This document shows positions 43,545 through 51,031 of a stretch of DNA of 64,000 nucleotides, in pieces. This DNA comes from Acetobacteraceae bacterium. GTDB lineage: Bacteria; Pseudomonadota; Alphaproteobacteria; Acetobacterales; Acetobacteraceae. The notes under the pieces are model-generated. The model did no database searches. It was not told the origin of the DNA and saw nothing but the letters and a program-made list of their open reading frames with translations. The translations under genes and the position numbers were made by a program. Position 1 is the first letter of the stretch. Every line of letters begins with the position of its first letter. The DNA lies in assembly GCA_027451405.1 (NCBI GenBank), contig DAIDJM010000054.1, forward strand, positions 58,315 through 122,314. Reading direction: 5' to 3'.

Positions 43545-43957
43545 GCCCCCGCCCCCACCCCGGTCGCGGAGCGCAGAAGCGAGACAGTATCCAGGCCGCA
43601 ATGTTCAGCGAGCCGTGAGCCCGAGGCGTCATCGGCGATGTGCGCGGCCCCGAGCGCCAGCCGCGCCAGAGCCGCCCGGATTTCCAGCACGGCACGCCGA
43701 TGCCGGCCGGCAACCGCGCGGTCGTCGGTGCAGATGATGTCCAGCGCTTCGAACACTGCCGCAGCTAAAGCAGAAACGTCTCCCGGATCAAGTAAAGCCG
43801 ATCGGAATACTTCGGATCGGGCTTTGTCGATTTCGTCAAGCAGGTAGCGCACGGCCCAATTCGCGCGCAAACGCGGGTCGGCGATCTGCCGGCGATCAAG
43901 CGCGTCAAGTTTTTCGCTGAGCGCGCGGACGCGAGCGCCGGCTTCTGCGGCTTTCAA
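43541..43957 (-). CDS. Hypothetical protein of the mobile element
   Basis: 138 residues, mostly helical: MKAAEAGARVRALSEKLDAL, then RLRANWAVRYLLDEIDKARS, VSALAAAVFEALDIICTDDR and VLEIRAALARLALGAAHIAD. No recognised family, signal peptide or metal motif. It overlaps the upstream gene by 4 bp (ATGA) and the Rep-like gene by 4 bp (GTGA), so it belongs to a single translated array. It might be a partner of the Rep-like protein or a structural helper; this is not shown by the sequence. Confidence 0.65.
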   Translation of the reverse strand: MKAAEAGARVRALSEKLDALDRRQIADPRLRANWAVRYLLDEIDKARSEVFRSALLDPGDVSALAAAVFEALDIICTDDRAVAGRHRRAVLEIRAALARLALGAAHIADDASGSRLAEHCGLDTVSLLRSATGVGAGA

Positions 43958-44148
43958 GAATCGGCCTCGGCGATCCGCTCCGGCTCGAAAAGCCCCGGGC
44001 CAGATTGCAGGCCGGGCTCAGCGATCGGCCGGCGGCGGTTGCGGCGGGGGCGCGGCGGCGCGTTGCCATCGGCTAGATCGGCCGGGGCGCCGGTTTCGGA
44101 GTCGTAGCAATCGCCTCCCGCGACGATGACGTTGAACGGCCAAGTCAC
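43954..44148 (-). CDS. Small hypothetical protein of the mobile element
   Basis: 64 residues with GTG start 44148. It reads VTWPFNVIVAGGDCYDSETG, then an Arg/Pro-rich middle and an acidic ending (GLFEPERIAEADS). No recognised family. The GTG overlaps the TGA of a frame-shifted continuation of the upstream Cys-motif gene (GTGA at 44145-44148), which is the main evidence for this start. It overlaps the next gene by 4 bp. Confidence 0.5.
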   Translation of the reverse strand: MTWPFNVIVAGGDCYDSETGAPADLADGNAPPRPRRNRRRPIAEPGLQSGPGLFEPERIAEADS

Positions 44149-44209
44149 GTCGCGCCCCCGGCGCGGGCGCGGGCGATGCGGGCGGTGAGGGCCGCGCGCT
44201 GTTCCTCGG

Positions 44210-44455
44210 TCAGCGCCTTTTTTCTCGGTAGGGGTCGGTTCCCATGCGAAACGGCCAAAGCGGGCAGGATACGTCCCCGCAGCGCCGCGCCTCGGTCGCG
44301 CTGCCGCCGGCGCAATCGACACATTTTAGCCGCACAGCGGATAGGACGGGCATGCGGGGCCTGCCCCAGTTTGTCAGTTCTTCCACACTGACAGTGCGCG
44401 GATCGCGCCCCTGCGGGCCGCCGCCATCCGGGCAGGGTTCCAAGTGTTCACGCAT
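44210..44455 (-). CDS. Small Cys-motif protein, probably frameshifted at its 3' end
   Basis: 81 residues as an uninterrupted frame. The conserved core is AVRLKCVDCAGGSATEARRC, then GDVSCPLWPFRMGTDPYREK: C-x2-C, a third Cys, then C-P-L-W-P-F-R. I recognise this as a small phage/mobile-element family that probably binds zinc; the function is unknown. The frame stops at TGA (44210) right after an A6 run. One base back, the sequence continues KALTEEQRAALTARIARARA and ends at a TGA overlapping the next GTG, as the other genes of this array do. The natural product is therefore probably about 103 residues, made by a -1 shift, or the sequence has lost or gained an A. Confidence 0.65.
   Translation of the reverse strand: MREHLEPCPDGGGPQGRDPRTVSVEELTNWGRPRMPVLSAVRLKCVDCAGGSATEARRCGDVSCPLWPFRMGTDPYREKRR
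44217..44224 (-). other. A6 homopolymer, candidate slippage or indel site
   Basis: Minus strand G-AAAAAA-G, read as GAA AAA AGG in frame. Slipping back one base gives AAG GCG CTG ACC GAG and joins the Cys-motif gene to its expected C-terminal helix. Confidence 0.5.
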
Positions 44456-44561
44456 TTTTTCGCCTATGCCATTGGAGAAAATCGGGACTACCGGCCGCGC
44501 CCCGAGCCCCCGAGAGCGCGGCCGGACCCAAACCGGCGACCGCCCTCGCCGGCACGGGATT

Positions 44562-45179
44562 CTATGTCGAGGGCGCGAGACGCCCGGCGGTGGCGCGTAG
44601 GATTTCGGCCGGCGAGCGGTGCAGCACGTTGTCGCTCTGGCCCGCAGGAAGCGCGCGCGCGGGATGCCGTTGCCGCTGAACAAGCTCCGCGCGGACCGGC
44701 TCACCGAAGCCAGTCGCCCCGCCGTGGATGCACGTTGAAGCGCGCGGGCGCTCGCCTGGCGGCAGACCGGCCAGCACCGGGTTGGCCGCTGCTGCAAACT
44801 CCATTTCTAACCCATTGAAATGATTGGCCTCTCGATCCAACCGCACAATGAGAGCCATCGCGGCATTGAAACGATCAGCAGCTTCGCGGGCCGGAGTCAT
44901 CGCAGCATCGAGGGCGGCCGCGGCCTCGGCTGCGCCGTCAATCGCGTGCCGGAGTGCGGTGCTGAGATCGACGGCGCGTTGGCGCAGCGCCTCAATGGCG
45001 GCCTCATGACCCTGCCGGACGCGGCTCGCGGCCACAGCGGCGGCGAGCGCGTCATCGCTCTCGGCGCGTCGCACCGCGTCGTCCGCGTCGCGCAATTGCT
45101 GAATCGTCACATCCTCGCCCCGGGCCGCGCGATCCAGCAGGGCGGAGCGCGCTGCCTTGGCGTTTTCGGTCTCTCTCAT
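44562..45179 (-). CDS. Helical coiled-coil hypothetical protein of the mobile element
   Basis: 205 residues from ATG 45179, whose start overlaps the upstream stop by 4 bp. Residues 1-145 are Ala/Arg-rich and helical with strong coiled-coil character (MRETENAKAARSALLDRAAR; EAAIEALRQRAVDLSTALRH; ALDAAMTPAREAADRFNAAM). The C-terminal 60 residues are less ordered (TCIHGGATGFGEPVRAELVQ, then RQRHPARALPAG). No family is recognised. It may be a scaffold or DNA-associated protein of the element, as many satellites carry small coiled-coil genes; this is inference. The next gene downstream begins after a 106-bp gap. Confidence 0.6.
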   Translation of the reverse strand: MRETENAKAARSALLDRAARGEDVTIQQLRDADDAVRRAESDDALAAAVAASRVRQGHEAAIEALRQRAVDLSTALRHAIDGAAEAAAALDAAMTPAREAADRFNAAMALIVRLDREANHFNGLEMEFAAAANPVLAGLPPGERPRASTCIHGGATGFGEPVRAELVQRQRHPARALPAGQSDNVLHRSPAEILRATAGRLAPST

Positions 45180-45442
45180 TTTTCGTTCTCCGTAAGATAG
45201 GACCGGGCGCGCCGGGCCTCGCGCCATTCTTCCCGGGTCATTTCCATAGCGAAGCGCGGCGTGCCTGGGGTGCCCGCAGGCACGGCGGTCGATGCCGGCG
45301 GTTCGGCTGCGGCGGGCGCTGCAGGGGGCGAAGCGGGCGCGGGGGCGGGGGCGGCCTGCGGGTCCAGCCAAGCGCGGCGGGCGCGGGCTTCACGCCATTC
45401 GGCCCGCGACATCAAGCGCGCGTCGATCGGGGCGCCGCTCAT
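45176..45442 (-). CDS. Small protein with duplicated EWREAR motif
   Basis: 88 residues from ATG 45442. Two near copies of one motif flank an Ala/Pro-rich spacer: MSRAEWREARARRAWL near residue 11 and MTREEWREARRARSYL near residue 69, close to the C terminus. The spacer (about 28-60) is Pro-Ala repeats. This looks like a two-headed peptide binding protein, but the family is not recognised. It is coupled by ATGA overlaps to the coiled-coil gene downstream and the AlpA-like gene upstream. Confidence 0.6.
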   Translation of the reverse strand: MSGAPIDARLMSRAEWREARARRAWLDPQAAPAPAPASPPAAPAAAEPPASTAVPAGTPGTPRFAMEMTREEWREARRARSYLTENEK

Positions 45443-45663
45443 CGTGCGTACACCGGCAAGGCGGTCAGATGCTCGTCGATCGATTCGCGCTCTATCAGTG
45501 TCGTCCGGCCAGATTTCCGCGCGCGCAGTTGTCCAGATTTCAGCAGCGCGTAAATGGCAGTCCGCGACAAGCCGCTGTAGCCAATTGCCGCCGGCAACCG
45601 CATGAAGCTGGCGCCGGACGAGCCTTCCCGTGGGATGCGCGGGGATTTGGTGGTGTTCTGCAT
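45439..45663 (-). CDS. AlpA/Xis-like excisionase (MerR-type winged helix)
   Basis: 74 residues from ATG 45663. The core reads FMRLPAAIGYSGLSRTAIYA, then LLKSGQLRARKSGRTTLIER and ESIDEHLTAL, the small winged-helix fold of excisionase-family DNA-binding proteins (strand-turn-helix with the R-x-x-I/L-Y-x-L-I pattern). It probably directs integrase to excise the element and may regulate the array downstream. It is the first gene of the minus-strand array and lies nearest the tRNA-side att repeat. The longer frame upstream to 45717 is less likely because the fold starts well after the chosen Met. Confidence 0.85.
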   Translation of the reverse strand: MQNTTKSPRIPREGSSGASFMRLPAAIGYSGLSRTAIYALLKSGQLRARKSGRTTLIERESIDEHLTALPVYAR

Positions 45664-46031
45664 CGACCATTTTATGCCGCCGCGAGCCCGAGATCGGCAA
45701 GCCATTTTCCGCGCCAAATAGATTTTTTTTCCTGCGCTCTGGAAAACTTTCCGGTCATGCCGATTTCTAAACGGCGACGTTTTCCAAGCCGGTGGATTTT
45801 GACAGGGGCTTACCGCGCCACCACCGCCGCAGTTTTAGGGGGGGGGCGGGGGTCTCAATCGAGCCTGTCTCCGGACCGGCCTTGGTCGCACCGACGAAAT
45901 CGCGCCCGCAAGCCGCCATGCCGACGCCATGGCCGCCGCCCGCCCCCCCTTCCGGCACCCGATATGGGAGAACCGTTGGTAGAAGCTCCGCCCGCAGCGG
46001 CCCCGGATCGAGCTAACCTTTTGAAATTGCT
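45664..46031. promoter_or_regulatory. Promoter/att-proximal region of the element
   Basis: A 368-bp gap between the AlpA-like gene and the right att repeat. It holds a T-rich stretch near 45721-45730 (the only AT-rich patch here), a G-rich run near 45838-45850, and the third ATATGGGAGAA copy (45962-45972). It should contain the promoter of the minus-strand array and the excisionase sites. Confidence 0.45.
45962..45972 (+). repeat. Third 11-mer ATATGGGAGAA copy
   Basis: Identical to the tandem pair at 40945-40966, in the same orientation, about 58 bp inside the right att repeat. Confidence 0.5.
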
Positions 46032-46075
46032 TGGCGTCCCGTAGGGGATTCGAACCCCTGTTACCGCCGTGAGAG
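46031..46075. repeat. attR, right 45-bp direct repeat
   Basis: Identical over 45 bp to 40792-40836 and lies inside the 3' half of the intact tRNA-Glu, including the T-arm and part of the anticodon stem. Integration therefore leaves a complete tRNA. Confidence 0.92.
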
Positions 46076-46107
46076 GGCGGTGTCCTAGGCCTCTAGACGA
46101 ACGGGAC
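46032..46107 (-). tRNA. tRNA-Glu (CTC)
   Basis: 76 nt including an encoded CCA. Read on the minus strand it starts GTCCCGTTCGTCTAGAGGCC and has a complete cloverleaf: acceptor GTCCCGT with ACGGGAC, anticodon stem CCGCC with GGCGG and loop CTCTCAC giving anticodon CTC, T-arm AGGGG with TTCGAAT and CCCCT, discriminator G. It decodes GAG. Its 3' half is the integration site of the adjacent element. Confidence 0.95.
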
Positions 46108-46347
46108 GAGGCGCCGGCGGCGTCCTTCTAATCCACGCATCCCGGCCACCGCAACCGACCGCCGCGCGCCGCCGCTCTCCCCGAGTTCCGGGGCCGGGTT
46201 GCATGCCGTTTCGGCATAGCCGGGCCCAGAGGCGTGCCCCAGCCTACGCCGTCATGGCCGGGCTCTGGCACGAAACCACGCGTGGCGGCGCCTCGGCGGT
46301 CTGCCTCGGGGCCAAGATCGCCCCGGCTTGGCCGGGTCGCGCTGGCC

Positions 46348-46800
46348 ATGGATAGAGAGGGATCGACGATCGCCCTCGAAGCCGCGCGGCGCTTCGAGGT
46401 GCGCCAGACGCCGGAGAGCCATTTCGCCTGGCTCCGCACCCGGCTCAGCCTCGAGCGCACGTTGATGTCCTGGGTGCGGACCGCCACCGCGCTGATCGGT
46501 TTCGGCTTCGCAATCGTGCAGTATTTCGATCGCCTGTCGCAAACGCCCGGCACGCGAGCGCCCTATTTTCCCGCAGCCCCCCGTTATCTTGGGCTCGCTC
46601 TGATCGCAAGTGGCGTGCTTGCCCTCCTCGTTGCGATCGCCGAATACCGCTGGGCGACCCGCTATCTCGCGGGAGAGCCCTTCACGCCGATCGCTGGGGT
46701 TGCCGAGGGTAGACTTCCAAAACCCGTTCTCGGCGTCGCGATTCTGCTGACCGCGATCGGCCTGTTCGCCTTCTTCGCCGTGCTGTTCCGCCTCACCTAA
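46348..46800 (+). CDS. YidH-family (DUF202) membrane protein
   Basis: 150 residues from ATG 46348. The signature WLRTRLSLERTLMSWVRTAT, then ALIGFGFAIVQYFDRL, is the DUF202 first helix and its cytoplasmic flank. Two more hydrophobic segments follow (YLGLALIASGVLALLVAIAE; VLGVAILLTAIGLFAFFAVL). Small inner-membrane proteins of unknown function. It begins about 240 bp after the tRNA and is the first chromosomal gene beyond the mobile element. An in-frame ATG at 46234 would add a Pro/Arg-rich leader and is not favoured. Confidence 0.88.
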   Translation: MDREGSTIALEAARRFEVRQTPESHFAWLRTRLSLERTLMSWVRTATALIGFGFAIVQYFDRLSQTPGTRAPYFPAAPRYLGLALIASGVLALLVAIAEYRWATRYLAGEPFTPIAGVAEGRLPKPVLGVAILLTAIGLFAFFAVLFRLT

Positions 46801-46891
46801 GGCCTGACACCCGCGCCCGGTGGTGCGGGAAGTACTCTGGCCGCCTGCCCCGCGCGTCACCACGCCGAGCCACGATCAGGGAGGAACGATC

Positions 46892-48385
<1,494 letters not shown>

Positions 48386-48397
48386 CCCGCCGGCGCC

Positions 48398-48688
48398 TCA
48401 CGGGCCGCCCAGCACCACCCGACCCACACGCCGACCGCTCGCCAGGTCCACCACCACGATCCGGTCCGCCCCGCCGCCCTGCAGCACCGCCACGACACGC
48501 CCTCCCGCGAGCGACGCCGACGCGATATGCGTGCCCGCGGGCTCCGCCAGCACCACATCCGCGAGCGGCGCCGTCGACGCCCCGTTCATCCGGTGCACGA
48601 CCGTCACCACGATCACCGCAAAACCGGCCAAAATCAGGATCCCAAGCCCCACCACTAGCGCGACCAGCCCGCGCATCGACCCACCCAT
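48398..48688 (-). CDS. DUF6476-like single-span membrane protein
   Basis: 96 residues. One transmembrane helix near the N terminus (RGLVALVVGLGILILAGFAV) is followed by a short periplasmic domain with ADVVLAEPAGTHIASASLAG and DRIVVVDLASGRRVGRVVLG. I recognise it as the DUF6476 type found in Acetobacteraceae; function unknown. The start at 48688 is 5 bp from the divergent rluD start, so either gene's promoter must lie in the other's coding sequence, or the later Met (residue 5) is used. It converges with the sulfatase gene, 12 bp apart. Confidence 0.7.
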   Translation of the reverse strand: MGGSMRGLVALVVGLGILILAGFAVIVVTVVHRMNGASTAPLADVVLAEPAGTHIASASLAGGRVVAVLQGGGADRIVVVDLASGRRVGRVVLGGP

Positions 48689-48693
48689 CGCCC

Positions 48694-49683
48694 ATGACCT
48701 TCCGTATTTCCGCCCCGCCCGACGCCGCCGGCCAGCGCACCGATCGCTTTCTCGCGGATTCCATCCGCACGCTCTCCCGCTCCCGCGTCAAGGCGCTCAT
48801 CGAGGCTGGACACGCGACCATCGACGGCGCGCCCTGCCGCGAACCGGCCCAGCCGGTGCGCCCAGGCGCGCTCTACGTCTTGTCGCCCCCGCCGCCCGTG
48901 CCCGCGACACCGGAACCCGAGGCCATCCCGCTCGACATCCTGCACGAGGACGACACGCTGCTCGTGCTCGACAAGCCGGCCGGCCTCGTGGTCCATCCGG
49001 CCCCCGGCAACGAGCAGGGCACACTGGTCAACGCCCTCCTCGCCCATTGCGGCGACCGGCTGCCCGGCATCGGCGGCGAGCGCCGCCCGGGGATCGTCCA
49101 CCGGCTCGACCGCGACACCAGCGGCCTGCTCGTGGTCGCCAAGACCGAGCCGGCGCTCGCCGCCCTGTCCGCTGCCTTCGCCGCGCGCGATTCCATCGAG
49201 CGCCGCTACCAGGCCCTGGTCTGGGGCTTGCCCAACCCGTCCGCGGGCAGCATCGAAGGCGCGATCGGCCGCGACCCGCGCGACCGCAAGCGCATGGCGC
49301 TCGTGCGCACAGGCGGCAAGCCGGCGCTGACCCATTATCGGACGCTCGACCATTGGAACGGCGCCGTTGCCCTGCTCGAGTGCCGGCTCGCCACCGGCCG
49401 CACCCACCAGATCCGGGTTCATCTCGCCGCCTCGGGCCATCCGGTCGTGGGCGACCCCGTCTATCTCCGACGTATCCCCGCCGCCGCCCGCGCCCTGCCC
49501 GATCCGCCCCGCCGCACGCTGCTCGACTTCCCCCGACAGGCGCTGCACGCCGCGACGCTCGGCTTTCGCCACCCGGCTACCGGCGAGACCCTGCGTTTCT
49601 CGGCCCCGCTCCCGCCCGATTTCGCTGACCTTCTCGCTGCTCTCGGCCCAGGCCAGAGCCTCACCGATCAAACACGATGTTAA
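48694..49683 (+). CDS. rluD: RluA-family 23S rRNA pseudouridine synthase (RluD-like)
   Basis: 329 residues. The N-terminal S4 RNA-binding domain reads RTDRFLADSIRTLSRSRVKA, then LIEAGHATIDG. The catalytic domain has LLVLDKPAGLVVHPAPGNEQ, and the signature GIVHRLDRDTSGLLVVAKTE with catalytic Asp139 in HRLD. A late block, ATGRTHQIRVHLAASGHPVV, closes the active site. It converts uridines to pseudouridine in helix 69 of 23S rRNA, by family homology. It is followed by the rpoH gene, a frequent neighbour of rluD in alphaproteobacteria. Confidence 0.93.
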   Translation: MTFRISAPPDAAGQRTDRFLADSIRTLSRSRVKALIEAGHATIDGAPCREPAQPVRPGALYVLSPPPPVPATPEPEAIPLDILHEDDTLLVLDKPAGLVVHPAPGNEQGTLVNALLAHCGDRLPGIGGERRPGIVHRLDRDTSGLLVVAKTEPALAALSAAFAARDSIERRYQALVWGLPNPSAGSIEGAIGRDPRDRKRMALVRTGGKPALTHYRTLDHWNGAVALLECRLATGRTHQIRVHLAASGHPVVGDPVYLRRIPAAARALPDPPRRTLLDFPRQALHAATLGFRHPATGETLRFSAPLPPDFADLLAALGPGQSLTDQTRC

Positions 49684-49696
49684 CGTAGCCGTAAGT

Positions 49697-49725
49697 TGAC
49701 CGGACCGGAGCGGTCCATTATAACG
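49697..49725 (+). promoter_or_regulatory. Sigma-70-like promoter before rpoH
   Basis: TTGACC (49697-49702), 17-bp spacer, TATAAC (49720-49725). Close to the consensus in sequence and spacing. The start of transcription would be near 49732, giving an rpoH leader of about 170 nt before the GTG at 49905. Confidence 0.65.
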
Positions 49726-49904
49726 CCGCTTACTGTCGACGCGGGCGTGCATCGGCAGGATGGGTCGGAGCGCTGCCTTACAACCGGGGCGTCATCGGCT
49801 CGTGAAGGGTTATCCCGCGCTCCGTTTCTTGAGACGTCGAACCCCGCGCTGCCCCGTGCCTTATGGGCGGGATACCGAGCGGAACCCGACGCAAGGAGCC
49901 AAGA

Positions 49905-50798
49905 GTGGCTGCATCCGTGATCAATGTCGCCCCCGAGGGCAACCTCTCCCGCTATCTGCAGGAGATCCGCAAATTCCCGATGCTCTCCCCCGAGGAGGAG
50001 CTTCGCCTCTCGCGCGCCTGGCGCGACAACGAGGATATGGAGGCGGCGCATAAGCTTGTCACCTCCCATCTTCGCCTCGTGGCGAAAATCGCCATGGGCT
50101 ATCGCGGCTACGGCCTGCCGGTCGGTGAGCTGATCAGCGAAGGCAATGTCGGGATGATGCAGGCGGTCAAACGCTTCGACCCCGACCGCGGCTTCCGCCT
50201 CGCCACCTACGCGATGTGGTGGATCCGCGCCGCGATCCAGGAATACATCCTGCACAGCTGGTCGCTCGTGAAAATGGGCACGACCGCCGCGCAGAAGAAA
50301 CTATTCTTCAACCTGCGCCGCCTCAAAGGCCAGATGCAGGCGATCGACGACGGCGACCTCAAGCCCGAACAGGTCACCAAGATCGCGACCACCCTCGGCG
50401 TCCCCGAACAGGACGTGGTCAGCATGAACCGGCGCCTCGCCGCCCCGGATCACAGCCTGAACGCGCCCGTGCGCGCCGACAGCGAAGGCGAATGGCAGGA
50501 TTGGCTCGTCGACGATAGCGAGAGCCAGGAAACCGAACTCGCCGAACGCGAAGAGCTCTCGGGACGCAAGGCGCTGCTCGGCGGCGCGCTCAAGACGCTG
50601 AACGACCGCGAGCGCCACATCCTGATCGAGCGGCGCCTCAAGGATCAGCCGACCACGCTCGAGGAGCTTTCGCAGCAATACAACATCAGCCGCGAACGCG
50701 TCCGCCAGATCGAGGTCCGCGCCTTCGAAAAACTGCAAAAAGCGATGCGCGCCCAGGTCGCCGAACGCCGCGCCAACGCCGCCATCGCCGCCGCGTAA
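49905..50798 (+). CDS. rpoH: Heat-shock sigma factor RpoH (sigma-32)
   Basis: 297 residues from GTG 49905, with AGGAG 7 bases upstream. Region 1.2/2.1 reads GNLSRYLQEIRKFPMLSPEE, then LVTSHLRLVAKIAMGYRGYG. Region 2.4 reads ATYAMWWIRAAIQEYILHSW. The RpoH box that binds core polymerase reads QKKLFFNLRRLK. Region 4.2 reads TLEELSQQYNISRERVRQIE followed by VRAFEKLQKAM. It directs transcription of chaperone and protease genes. An in-frame frame extends back to 49863 but lacks a ribosome site. It is preceded by a good housekeeping promoter and a long leader, and ends at a strong hairpin terminator. Confidence 0.96.
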   Translation: MAASVINVAPEGNLSRYLQEIRKFPMLSPEEELRLSRAWRDNEDMEAAHKLVTSHLRLVAKIAMGYRGYGLPVGELISEGNVGMMQAVKRFDPDRGFRLATYAMWWIRAAIQEYILHSWSLVKMGTTAAQKKLFFNLRRLKGQMQAIDDGDLKPEQVTKIATTLGVPEQDVVSMNRRLAAPDHSLNAPVRADSEGEWQDWLVDDSESQETELAEREELSGRKALLGGALKTLNDRERHILIERRLKDQPTTLEELSQQYNISRERVRQIEVRAFEKLQKAMRAQVAERRANAAIAAA

Positions 50799-50825
50799 CA
50801 ACCGCGCGGCCGATCGCCAAACAAA

Positions 50826-50847
50826 GCCAGGGAGCTATCTCCCTGGC
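50826..50847 (+). terminator. Rho-independent terminator after rpoH
   Basis: GCCAGGGAG-CTAT-CTCCCTGGC, a perfect 9-bp GC-rich stem followed by ATTTTCTT, 27 bp after the rpoH stop. Confidence 0.9.
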
Positions 50848-50889
50848 ATTTTCTTGCTCTTCTCCGGGATCGCGCCAGAACACCCACCG

Positions 50890-50952
50890 CGCCTCCGGCG
50901 GGCAGAGGCTCCGCCTCTGCACTCCGCTGGGGCCGATGGCCCCAGACCCCGC
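50890..50952. repeat. REP-like double-hairpin element, copy 4
   Basis: GCCTCCGGCGGGCAGAGGCT and so on: hairpin one GCAGAGGC-TCC-GCCTCTGC (50902-50920), then ACTCCGC, then hairpin two TGGGGCC-GAT-GGCCCCA (50928-50944) and GACCCCG. Nearly identical to the copy at 58890. Confidence 0.85.
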
Positions 50953-51031
50953 GATTTCAGTTTGATGACACTCAAGAACATTGCGGCTGCGTGGGAGCAT
51001 GCGTTAGCGTTCATTCCGGAGGGTCCCCGGT

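Larger units (their letters stand above)
40792..46075. mobile_element. Small tRNA-Glu integrative element (satellite/IME-like)
   Basis: An integrative element of about 5.3 kb bounded by exact 45-bp direct repeats. The left copy is at 40792-40836. The right copy, at 46031-46075, forms the 3' end of an intact tRNA-Glu. The element carries a tyrosine integrase at the left end, transcribed inward, and a minus-strand array starting with an AlpA/Xis-like gene next to the tRNA: EWREAR-repeat protein, coiled-coil protein, Cys-motif protein, two small unknowns and a winged-helix Rep-like gene with internal iteron-like repeats. No capsid, terminase, relaxase or transfer gene was seen. The layout resembles phage satellites such as PICIs, but I cannot match it to a described family. 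Confidence 0.88.

Noticed and set aside
40792..46075. Complete prophage
   Set aside because: No capsid, portal, terminase, tail or lysis genes; only about 5.3 kb.
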